Part shown: one piece after another, positions 6,921 through 13,694 of the stretch | How the letters are laid out: every line of letters begins with the position of its first letter | How positions within the stretch are numbered: the first letter of the stretch is position 1 | Origin: JAXGPP01 sp964436865 | GTDB taxonomy: Bacteria > Planctomycetota > Planctomycetia > Pirellulales > Thermoguttaceae | Reading direction: 5' to 3' | DNA length: 15,255 nucleotides | Assembly (NCBI GenBank): GCA_964436865.1 | Contig: CAYTFK010000161.1 | Span: 1-15,255 of the forward strand | Notes under the pieces: model-generated | Database searches by the model: none | The model's input: the letters and a program-made list of their open reading frames with translations, nothing else | What the model was told of the DNA's origin: nothing | Translations under genes and position numbers: made by a program

Positions 6921-7038
6921 CCGGACGTTGGGAAGCCCCCGACTCTTCTGGGAGTCTGTCCCCGGTGCAGCCTGCATTGAGCTTTTTGCGGATATGCTGC
7001 TTGAACTCGGCGAGCGGGTGTCGTCGCCGCTGGGGCGG

Positions 7039-8664
7039 TCAGAACTTGACCCGCACACGGGTGTCATAGACCATCGCCTGGTTGTCCTGCAAGGGAGCCA
7101 TGTAATCGGTCTCCCAGCGGCTGACCTCAAATCCAACGTCGATGGATTTCGTCACGTCCCAGAGGATGTTGCCGAAGTAGAACTGGTTGCGCCGGGCCAA
7201 TCCTGCCGTCAGGTCGCGATCGAGGGGGTCGTCAATGCCGCCGCCGAAATGCGAGTGCAAGCAGGGTGTCCAGTAGTAGTAGATCTCGCCCCACGCCCCT
7301 GTCGAACGGATCCCTTCGCGGTTGGCATCGAAATTCTGAATGATCCCGCCCAAGTACGTTCCGACCGTCTGCCCGTGGTAGAGCTCTCCCTTGACGCCGA
7401 GTCTCTCGGTGATCGCCACGCGACCATCAGCGCCGACCGCCCAGACGTCGGCGATCGAATTAGGAGTGATCGCATTACCGGTCCTGCGCAACTGGCCGAC
7501 GAGGCCGGAAACGCCCAGTTCGGTCGGCCTGAGTGTTGCGACGCCGCGATGAGTCAGCGGACCGAAGCCCATCGCCAGGCGGCCTTCGAGATTGGGCCAG
7601 CCGTTGCTCTCGGTCAGTCCTTCTTTGGCGCTGAAGTTCTCGTAGTTCGTCGGAATCGGGTCGCTCAGGGCGAATTGGGCCGTCACCTGGGATTCGGCGC
7701 TGGGATAGAAGTACCGTTCCATCCGAAACTGCGCCCGCAAGAACCCCAGATTCCCTGCCCCGCCGCCCGCCGCCCAGTCGATCATTTCAGGAGCCAGGGG
7801 ATTAATCACGTCGCCGTCTACCCCCACAGAATACCTCGAACATTCGTTCTTCAGTTCACCATATGCCCTGGCGATGAAGAAGCCGTAGTTGTCGTCCAGG
7901 ATGGACGAACTGTAGAAGTAGGCAAGAACCAGTCCGCCTGACTGGAAATCACCAACAGACGGGCCCACGGCGCCGGCGCCGATATAGCTCGACCTGGCAG
8001 TGACTTCAGCAGTCTGCGTGTCTCTGCCGAAGTCGGGAGAAACCAGCGAAACCGCGCTGGGAATGAGCGGCCGCGCGTCGGCCAGGATCATCTCGCCGCT
8101 GAAGGCACCGAACAAGGCGAGCTTGAACCCGAGTTCCTTGTCGGCTGTGGTGACTGTCAGATTCTTTCCAATTTCCTCGACGCCCGCCCCCAGCTTCTCC
8201 ATGCCCGACTTCAACTCCAGCATCCCGGAAGCAATTCCCGCTGGGTTCGCTTCGGTTGGGGCGGCAAGAGGTTCTGCAGCACCGGCAAACGCGACCCCGT
8301 CGCGGGGCGTTTGTGGTGTGGGACGGCCGCCGGCCCCAGCGCCGAGCGACTCGCGCATCTGTTCGTTCTGGCGGACGAGTTCCGCATTCTGGAGTTCCAG
8401 CCGTTGAAGCCGCATTTCGATGTCCGGTGTTTCCGATGTTGCGACTTCCGCCCTTTGAGGAAACAACGGATACGAGCTTGGAGAACCGCTGTCGCCCCAC
8501 TCATTCTCGTAGAGCGTTGCTGAATACCCAGGAGATGGCGAGCTCATGCCGGGTGCCGGCAATCGACGGGGCTCTACGGCTGCCGCGGAGGGTAGGGTGA
8601 GCCCTGCGGGAAATACCAGGATCACAAGAACCAGGACTAGGGCGAGGGTGCACCGATTCCGCAT
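7039..8664 (-). CDS. Coiled-coil porin-like outer-membrane protein (DcaP-like)
   Basis: 541 aa. Signal peptide about residues 1-29 (LALVLVLVILVFPAGLTLPSAAA). A Pro/Ser-rich linker precedes a short coiled coil at about 81-107 (DIEMRLQRLELQNAELVRQNE), which should trimerise, and a second helix at 146-168. Residues about 178-541 show alternating strand-like segments (LGFKLALFGAFSGEMILAD, GLVLAYFYSSSILDDNYG, FLRAQFRMERYFYP, IDVGFEVSRWETDY). The C-terminus ends in VRVKF with a terminal Phe, the beta-signal recognised by the BAM machinery. This layout resembles the DcaP family of trimeric porins, which import small hydrophilic solutes. Identity with DcaP is not established. Start ATG 8664 has GGAG 10-11 nt upstream. 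Convergent with the AraC gene (118 bp between stops). A role in nutrient entry for the neighbouring catabolic operon is possible but not shown. Confidence 0.8.
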   Translation of the reverse strand: MRNRCTLALVLVLVILVFPAGLTLPSAAAVEPRRLPAPGMSSPSPGYSATLYENEWGDSGSPSSYPLFPQRAEVATSETPDIEMRLQRLELQNAELVRQNEQMRESLGAGAGGRPTPQTPRDGVAFAGAAEPLAAPTEANPAGIASGMLELKSGMEKLGAGVEEIGKNLTVTTADKELGFKLALFGAFSGEMILADARPLIPSAVSLVSPDFGRDTQTAEVTARSSYIGAGAVGPSVGDFQSGGLVLAYFYSSSILDDNYGFFIARAYGELKNECSRYSVGVDGDVINPLAPEMIDWAAGGGAGNLGFLRAQFRMERYFYPSAESQVTAQFALSDPIPTNYENFSAKEGLTESNGWPNLEGRLAMGFGPLTHRGVATLRPTELGVSGLVGQLRRTGNAITPNSIADVWAVGADGRVAITERLGVKGELYHGQTVGTYLGGIIQNFDANREGIRSTGAWGEIYYYWTPCLHSHFGGGIDDPLDRDLTAGLARRNQFYFGNILWDVTKSIDVGFEVSRWETDYMAPLQDNQAMVYDTRVRVKF

Positions 8665-8965
8665 GGGAGTAGGCTCCGCATTAGCTTGCCCGCGAGTTGC
8701 TCAGGATGTTGGTTTCGGCATGAGGGCTCTCGCGATTATGACGCTTCCTCTGAGAACATCGGTCCTGTCAATGAGACCCTTTAAGCCGGTCGATATGGCG
8801 GTGCGCGGTTGGCGAGGGGGGGTGCGCACGATGCCGGTCAGGAAGACTCTGCCGGCAGTGGCGTCGGCGTTGGCAGCAACACAGTCGGCCCGCAATGTCC
8901 GAGATCACGCTCAAGGGCACACCGGAACGACTTCGGCGGTACGGCGGGCCGTGTCTTTTTTCTCA

Positions 8966-9001
8966 CCCCAAGAATCTCTCCGCTCCCCCCAAGATTTTCT
9001 C
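8966..9001. repeat. Two direct 15-bp repeats at 21-bp spacing
   Basis: CCCCAAGAATCTCTC (8966-8980) and CCCCAAGATTTTCTC (8987-9001) match in 13 of 15 positions. The 21-bp step is two helical turns, so both copies face the same side of the DNA. On the minus strand the motif reads GAGARATCTTGGGG-like, upstream of the porin gene by about 300 bp. Confidence 0.6.
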
Positions 9002-9029
9002 TTGCGATCTAGGCCACGCGTCATGTATA

Positions 9030-9039
9030 TGTACGTACA
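9030..9039. promoter_or_regulatory. Perfect 10-bp palindrome TGTACGTACA in an AT-rich island
   Basis: The palindrome lies in the most AT-rich stretch (9021-9050) of this GC-rich gap and is followed by a second ACGTA at 9043. It may be a protein-binding site; a chance palindrome cannot be excluded. Confidence 0.3.
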
Positions 9040-9377
9040 CTGACGTATATCGGTCGCCCGGCGCCTCCGCGCTGGCCTCCGCAAAAGACCCTCGCCGGGC
9101 CTCGCGCTCGATCCGCGCGCCCGCGCGATCGGCTCCATCATTCACCCCAACGAAAGGTCCTGTTCCATGTACCGCTCACCACTCTCCACCACTCGCGCCC
9201 AGCCTCGCTCCGGTCGCAACTCCGCTCCCCGCAACCCTTTACAGCCGCCCCCAACCGCACACCCCTCTAGGAACTTCAACACTCGGACCAAAGGTGGCAG
9301 AAAACTTACGTCCGCGACCCAGGTGCGAAACCCCTTTACCCCAACCACTTACCGCGACGCCCTTCGACCAAGTCAAC

Positions 9378-9402
9378 CGAAACACCCTCAAAGGGCGTTT
9401 CG
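9378..9402 (-). terminator. Hairpin downstream of the GH/hydrolase operon
   Basis: The minus-strand RNA folds as CGAAACGCCCU-UUG-AGGGUGUUUCG: an 11-bp stem with one G-U pair and a 3-nt loop. It starts 82 bp after the stop of the alpha/beta hydrolase. There is no proper U-tract after it (GGUUGACUU), so it is either a weak or factor-assisted terminator or an RNA-stabilising 3' end. Confidence 0.55.
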
Positions 9403-9484
9403 CTTCGATGCAACAATGTTCCATCCGCCCGAATCCAGGATGTGCGAGCCAATCGCGGCCATAATGCAACTGGCGGGCGACGGC

Positions 9485-10576
9485 TCATTTGCCAAGGACG
9501 CTCTCGATAAACCGGTAGGCCTCCTCGCGGGCTTCCGGCGGGAAACCGTGGCCGCCGGGCGGATAGACGGCCACGACGCGATCGCCGGCGCCGAGCAGTC
9601 GGTAGACCGTCGCGGCGGCTTCGACGCACCGCTTGGCGCTGGCGACGCGGAAGTTGTCGTCGTCCAGCGGAGCATGGATGTAGAGGTGCCGCGGCGCGAT
9701 CGCCGCCAGCACCTCGGGGAAATCGAACGGCAGCTTGCGCGGGTCCTTGTCGTAGACCGTGGCGATCCGCGGCATATACCGGGTCTGGCACCAACCGGTC
9801 AGATCGCCTTCCATATAGTCGTTGAAAGAGTCGAACCCGGAACTGCTGACGACGACCTTGATCCGCGGATCGAACGCGCCGACGAACAGGGAATTGTGTC
9901 CGCCGAGCGAGACTCCGCACACCCCGATCCGCTCGCCGTCGACCTCGGCGAGCGACTGCAAAAGATCGATGGCCCGCATGTGGCTCCAGATCCCCTTCAT
10001 CGTCCCGCTGGCATAGCCCAATGCGGCCGGGTCGGTCTGATTATCGCCCAACAGGGTGTAATCGGGAGCGATGGTCACGTAGCCGCGTTCAGCCAGTTCC
10101 AATGTGTATCGCGGGTAGTCGGGGCCCAGGCCGGCCGTCCGCCCCCGCGGGCCGCCGGTGCCGTGCAGGCAGAGGACTGCCGGCACGCGGCCTTGGATCC
10201 CGTGCGGGATCAGCAGGTAAGCCGGGATGCGGTCGCCTTTCGATGCGGTGTAAGCGATCTTCATCCGCGTGAGCTTGTCGAGACGCTCGCTTTCAATCAC
10301 TTCCATGTCGAGCGGAACCGTTTCGCTCGGCGAGGGGAGCGGGCCCATCACCAACTGCATGTTCGCCAGGATATGCTCGCGCCGCCGTTGCCAGTCCTGC
10401 GCGTCTTTGATCGGGTGGGCCTTTCCATCGCCGTCGAGCCAGACGAGCAGGTTCGATTTGTCGGCATAGAACGGCGGAGAGGCAGCGGCCGCCGCAGGCT
10501 CGGACTGCGCAGCCGCCTCGGTAATCGCCAACAGGACGGCGACGCCATAGCTCATCGCAACGAGAAGCCGTTTCAT
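9485..10576 (-). CDS. Secreted alpha/beta hydrolase (dienelactone-hydrolase/acetyl-esterase-like)
   Basis: 363 aa. Signal peptide about residues 1-24 (LLVAMSYGVAVLLAITEAAA). The alpha/beta hydrolase core begins near residue 105: VPAVLCLHGTGGPRG (131-145, oxyanion loop), nucleophile elbow GVSLGGHNS (221-229, S223), acid in HAPLDDDNF (one of D305-D307) and catalytic His in GGHGFPPEA (H343). The closest general type is the dienelactone-hydrolase/acetyl-xylan-esterase-like hydrolases that planctomycetes secrete in number. Start: ATG 10576, with GGAGG (10590-10586) 9 nt upstream; the adjacent TTG is a less likely start. It follows the glycoside hydrolase by 54 bp on the same strand, so they likely form an operon in which this enzyme removes ester groups from the glycan. 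Ester specificity is inference. Confidence 0.85.
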   Translation of the reverse strand: MKRLLVAMSYGVAVLLAITEAAAQSEPAAAAASPPFYADKSNLLVWLDGDGKAHPIKDAQDWQRRREHILANMQLVMGPLPSPSETVPLDMEVIESERLDKLTRMKIAYTASKGDRIPAYLLIPHGIQGRVPAVLCLHGTGGPRGRTAGLGPDYPRYTLELAERGYVTIAPDYTLLGDNQTDPAALGYASGTMKGIWSHMRAIDLLQSLAEVDGERIGVCGVSLGGHNSLFVGAFDPRIKVVVSSSGFDSFNDYMEGDLTGWCQTRYMPRIATVYDKDPRKLPFDFPEVLAAIAPRHLYIHAPLDDDNFRVASAKRCVEAAATVYRLLGAGDRVVAVYPPGGHGFPPEAREEAYRFIESVLGK

Positions 10577-10630
10577 CAAAGAGCACCTCCGTTGATGCAG
10601 GCGGTGCGGCGATTGGCCCCGCCCGGCAAG

Positions 10631-13342
10631 TCATTCATCCGACAGTTGTTCGATGACGGCGAGCCAGCGCAGGTTGGCGTAGTTGTCGACCGAGATCGAC
10701 AGCGGCGCTCCGGTCGTATCAAGCTTGGTCTCGACGACCGCATCGCCTTTTGTGGCATCGAGGATTTTGTCTCCGCCGGCAGCGCCGCGAATCGTGACAC
10801 GGGCGTCGCCATACGGACTCACTCCCAACCTCAGGATATATCGCGCGGCTTTCGCCCGGAAGCGGAATTCATGGCCCTTCATAAGCTTGCACGCGGTGCG
10901 GTCGAGGTCGCTGCGGATCCAGGCGCGGTCCTGATCCTCGGCGGCGGGGCCTGGCGAGAAGCCGAAGCCCTTTTCCTCAGAGTACACGTCGGCGGCGAAC
11001 ACCGCCTGGTAGGGCCGTTCCCGCCCGACGTCGAGCGTCACACCCGGAACCTCGCCGCCGAAATTGAACAGGTAGCATTCCGCTTGAGCCAGCCGCCGGC
11101 GTTGTTCCTGCCGTTGAGCTTCTTGCGCGCGGGCCTGGCCGAGCAAAGCCTCGACCGCTTGGGGTTCGGTAAAATCGCGGATATACACCGGAAAGATCGA
11201 CAGCGGCAGACCGCTGCTGATGTCCATGCGGCGCTGGTGTCCGAAGGCGTCGGTGACTGTGGCGTGTCCGAGATTCACGTCGAGCCTGGAATCGCCCTCG
11301 ACGGTCCACGCCGTGAGGATCGTCTGCGAAGCGGTTTGCCAGGCGTAGAGCCGGCAGTTGTCATCTTTGCAAGGGAGTCGGGTGGCGCGCCCCTCGACGC
11401 CATCGAGTTGGCGGACGAGCGTCGCGTAGGTCTGCCAGGAAGGCTTCATGGCGCCGTCGTCGCGCAGCAATCCCGAGGCGGCATGCATGCTCGGCTGCGA
11501 GCCGCTCTCACGGTACACGAACACCTTGTCCATGCCGTTGGCCAGGGCCAGCATCACCACGCGGGACAGCCTGGCGGCCTGGGTCCGTTCGTCGGTGCCG
11601 TACGGCCCCGCGCTGTCGTAGCCGGTCTCCGTCAGCCAGATCGGCATGCCCGGCTTGTTGCGATCGCGCCAGGCGGCCAGCCGGCGAAAGTCCTCTTCGG
11701 CCGTGGTTTCGCCCGACTGGTTGGCGTTGAAGTCGTCGGTGGCGATTTCGGGCGCTGTCCGGCCGCTGTAGAAATGCACGTTGAGGATGTCGACGAAATC
11801 AAGCGGCCGTTTTCCGTCGGCGTAAGTGTGTGTCTGCAGCGGATCGACCGTCTTGACCTGAATCCCCGCGTAACCGGCATTCGTCACCTTGGCCGAAGGG
11901 TCGGCGCGCTTGACTGCCTCGGCCGCGGCGCGAAGCAGTTCCAGGTACTGCTCCTTGGTGCCGACCCACGGCCCCCAGCCGGGATCGGTAAGGTTCGGCT
12001 CGTTCCAGATCTCGTACACGCGCAGGTATCCCAGGCCCGAGACGCCGTCGGCCGTCTTCAGCACCGACGCTTCATGCGGTCGCGTTCCATAGCGCGCGGC
12101 GACCTGGAAAGCGAACTCGGCGAACTGCCGGGGATCCTTCGGAGGGTAAAACGATCGGCGGTTCGGTTCCACATCGGCCGGCGCGCTGGAGGCGTAGCCG
12201 GCGGTCATGAACAGGAACGGCAGCACGTTCAGCCCCGCGTCGGCGTAGGCTTTGAAGATCGCGTCGTGATTCACTACCCACGGCTTGACCGTGCCGTCGA
12301 AGCGGTAGACGCCCGGTTCCGGCGACACGAAGGGCCATTTCAGGTTCTCGAACCGCACCCAGCCCACGCTCAGCCGGCGGATGAGCGGGGCGAAGTCGCC
12401 ATTGGCTCCATTGATGCCAAACCGCGACTCGGCCGTGACCTTTTCGAGAGCTTTCGGCAGCACGAGGACGCGATGATAGACGAGTTGCCGCCACTGGCCG
12501 CACTCCAGCCGCGCGGCGAGCAGATACGCTCCCGGCGCGAGGGAACGATCCACCGTCAACGCGGCGGTGTTGCTCGCTCGACCGCCGATCTCGACGACGG
12601 TCTGGCCCTCGCCAACAATTTCGCCCACCGTAGGCAAGTCCCACGACTCGCCGTCCGCCCCATCGTAAACGCTGAGGCGGCAAGGCATGCGGATGATCGA
12701 CTCCTTCGCGCCGTCATGGTGATGCCGCAGTCGCAGGTAGCGCGCTTCAACCGGCCCGCGAAGCGGCAGCACCACCGTACCCCATTTCTTGAACGTGTCG
12801 ACGGCCTGCAATCCGGGTATCGGCGTGTAGGCGACGCCGTCGGGCGACGCGGCGACGTCGAGCTTCCAGGAGTGATTCGCATCGCCCGCAAGATAGCTGA
12901 TTCGGGTGATCTTTCTCGTTTGGCCCAGATCCACATACTGGAGCGCCTCGGAGTAATGGTCGCGAACCCAGGGCGTTTCGGCGTCGGTGTAGTCCTTGCC
13001 GTCGGTGAGCGACCCCTCCTCGATCGTCTTGCCGTCGGCCTCGGTCCAGCTTCGAGCGCCCAGGGCGTGGTCTGAACCGAAAAGCGGATCGGGGGGCTCG
13101 CCACCGAACATGGTGCTATCGACCTGCAGGGAGTAGGAAATTACGCATGAAGCCGGGGCGTCGGAGGGGTTGGTCAGCACGAGTTGTGCCGCCAGACGCT
13201 CACCGGGCTCTATCCTTTCCGGCGCGCTCAGTGATGGCTGGAATGAAGTCTGCGGTCCTGACTCACTTCCGGCAGCGGTTGCGGCGGCGAGCAAGACTAT
13301 TCCCAGTGTTAGTAACCGGCTTCTCACGACGGTCTTCTCCAT
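10631..13342 (-). CDS. Secreted multidomain glycoside hydrolase (clan GH-A barrel, GH39/GH5-like)
   Basis: 903 aa. Residues 1-25 form a signal peptide (SRLLTLGIVLLAAATAAG). Region 118-225 resembles an F5/8-type-C/CBM32-like carbohydrate-binding domain (YVDLGQTRKITRISYLAG, ARYLRLRHHHDG). Residues about 300-650 form a TIM barrel of clan GH-A type: RVYEIWNEPN (441-450, acid/base E448) and MPIWLTETGYDS (566-577, nucleophile E572), with VHFYSG between. A helical linker (ARAQEAQRQEQRRRLAQAE, 737-755) leads to a malectin-like/glycan-binding beta domain (LFNFGGEVPGVTLDVG, EKGFGFSPG, KGHEFRFRAKAARYILRLG). The family number (GH39, GH5 or another clan-A family) cannot be settled by eye. Start: ATG 13342 lacks a ribosome binding site; the GTG at 13327 has GGAG 9 nt upstream and gives the same signal peptide, so it may be the true start. 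A longer frame to 13462 is rejected. First gene of a two-gene operon. Confidence 0.85.
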   Translation of the reverse strand: MEKTVVRSRLLTLGIVLLAAATAAGSESGPQTSFQPSLSAPERIEPGERLAAQLVLTNPSDAPASCVISYSLQVDSTMFGGEPPDPLFGSDHALGARSWTEADGKTIEEGSLTDGKDYTDAETPWVRDHYSEALQYVDLGQTRKITRISYLAGDANHSWKLDVAASPDGVAYTPIPGLQAVDTFKKWGTVVLPLRGPVEARYLRLRHHHDGAKESIIRMPCRLSVYDGADGESWDLPTVGEIVGEGQTVVEIGGRASNTAALTVDRSLAPGAYLLAARLECGQWRQLVYHRVLVLPKALEKVTAESRFGINGANGDFAPLIRRLSVGWVRFENLKWPFVSPEPGVYRFDGTVKPWVVNHDAIFKAYADAGLNVLPFLFMTAGYASSAPADVEPNRRSFYPPKDPRQFAEFAFQVAARYGTRPHEASVLKTADGVSGLGYLRVYEIWNEPNLTDPGWGPWVGTKEQYLELLRAAAEAVKRADPSAKVTNAGYAGIQVKTVDPLQTHTYADGKRPLDFVDILNVHFYSGRTAPEIATDDFNANQSGETTAEEDFRRLAAWRDRNKPGMPIWLTETGYDSAGPYGTDERTQAARLSRVVMLALANGMDKVFVYRESGSQPSMHAASGLLRDDGAMKPSWQTYATLVRQLDGVEGRATRLPCKDDNCRLYAWQTASQTILTAWTVEGDSRLDVNLGHATVTDAFGHQRRMDISSGLPLSIFPVYIRDFTEPQAVEALLGQARAQEAQRQEQRRRLAQAECYLFNFGGEVPGVTLDVGRERPYQAVFAADVYSEEKGFGFSPGPAAEDQDRAWIRSDLDRTACKLMKGHEFRFRAKAARYILRLGVSPYGDARVTIRGAAGGDKILDATKGDAVVETKLDTTGAPLSISVDNYANLRWLAVIEQLSDE

Positions 13343-13459
13343 TGGCCAGATCAAGGCACAGGTATTTCGCACCGGTCGGGTCTGCCTGGTCTCCCGGACA
13401 GCCTGCCATGCGAACTCGCTTGATGATACTCCGCCGGCGGCTTGGGGAGGAGTGATTCG

Positions 13460-13475
13460 CAATCGATGCCGATTG
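13460..13475. promoter_or_regulatory. Dyad CAATCG-ATGC-CGATTG, candidate operator
   Basis: A perfect 6-bp inverted repeat with a 4-bp centre. It lies 118 bp upstream of the glycoside-hydrolase start and shares its core with the dyad at 13599-13639, so one regulator might bind both. Confidence 0.35.
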
Positions 13476-13575
13476 AGCCGGCGGGAAAGCCTTTAGCCTT
13501 CGACTCGGCGACGTTCCGCTCACCGGCGTGTTTCGTGCAGGGGGGCGAGTGGCGATGGGACGGCTTCTTGGTCAG

Positions 13576-13604
13576 TTGACCGCGGCAGGGGCGGCCTCCA
13601 CAAT
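13576..13604 (+). promoter_or_regulatory. Sigma70-like promoter for the ceramidase-fold gene
   Basis: TTGACC (13576-13581, 5/6 match to TTGACA) and CACAAT (13599-13604, 4/6 match to TATAAT) are separated by exactly 17 bp. A start near 13611 would give a leader of about 84 nt before ATG 13695. This is the best promoter match in the window. Confidence 0.45.
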
Positions 13605-13639
13605 TGGAGTGCTGCGGCGGCCGTCGTGGATCGATTGTG
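13599..13639. promoter_or_regulatory. Inverted repeat overlapping the -10 box, candidate operator
   Basis: CACAATTG (13599-13606) and CGATTGTG (13632-13639) are inverted copies with one mismatch. The left arm covers the proposed -10 box and the right arm lies in the early transcribed region, a layout typical of repression. Confidence 0.35.
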
Positions 13640-13682
13640 CTCAGCCCAAAGCAGCGCCGTACCGTTCATGCGTTCAACCAGC

Positions 13683-13686
13683 GGAG
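13683..13686 (+). promoter_or_regulatory. Ribosome binding site fixing the start of the ceramidase-fold gene
   Basis: GGAG with an 8-nt spacer to ATG 13695. It selects this ATG over the upstream in-frame GTG 13626 and ATG 13668 and places the signal peptide at the N-terminus. Confidence 0.65.
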
Positions 13687-13694
13687 TCGTCGCC

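Larger units (their letters stand above)
8665..9484. other. Gene-free intergenic region, 820 bp
   Basis: I see no supported gene. Short frames on both strands lack ribosome binding sites, recognisable motifs and codon patterning. The 3' part is strongly C-rich on the plus strand. It contains the tandem repeat at 8966-9001, a palindrome at 9030-9039 and the hairpin at 9378-9402. Both flanking genes read leftward, so the 5' region of the porin gene lies in the left part; a TTGACA on the minus strand (about 8773) has no well-spaced -10. Confidence 0.6.
13343..13694. other. Divergent intergenic region, 352 bp
   Basis: It separates the leftward glycoside-hydrolase operon from the rightward ceramidase-fold gene. 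No gene is supported: the upstream extensions of both flanking frames lack ribosome binding sites and family similarity. It holds two dyads with a shared CAATCG/CGATTG core and one sigma70-like promoter, listed separately. No good promoter for the leftward operon was found. Confidence 0.6.

Noticed and set aside
7008..7029. CGGCGA/TCGCCG inverted repeat downstream of the porin gene
   Set aside because: Six bp with a 10-nt loop and no T-run on either strand; common by chance at this GC content.
8741..8775. TTGACA followed by CATAAT upstream of the porin gene (minus strand)
   Set aside because: The spacing is about 25 nt, too long for a sigma70 promoter.
8701..8895. Small minus-strand frame of 64 codons in the gene-free region
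   Set aside because: No ribosome binding site or recognisable motif; it may be chance or a decayed gene, but nothing supports either.
8911..9145. Minus-strand frame with a KSWGERRDSWGEKK heptad-like repeat
   Set aside because: The peptide repeat simply reflects the 21-bp DNA repeat; the rest is Arg-rich low-complexity sequence with no ribosome binding site.
9167..13075. A 1302-codon open frame on the plus strand, opposite the hydrolase and glycoside-hydrolase genes
   Set aside because: Its product is Arg/His/Val/Gly-rich with no recognisable domain, while both minus-strand genes carry clear catalytic motifs and signal peptides. High GC and codon bias keep antisense frames free of stops.
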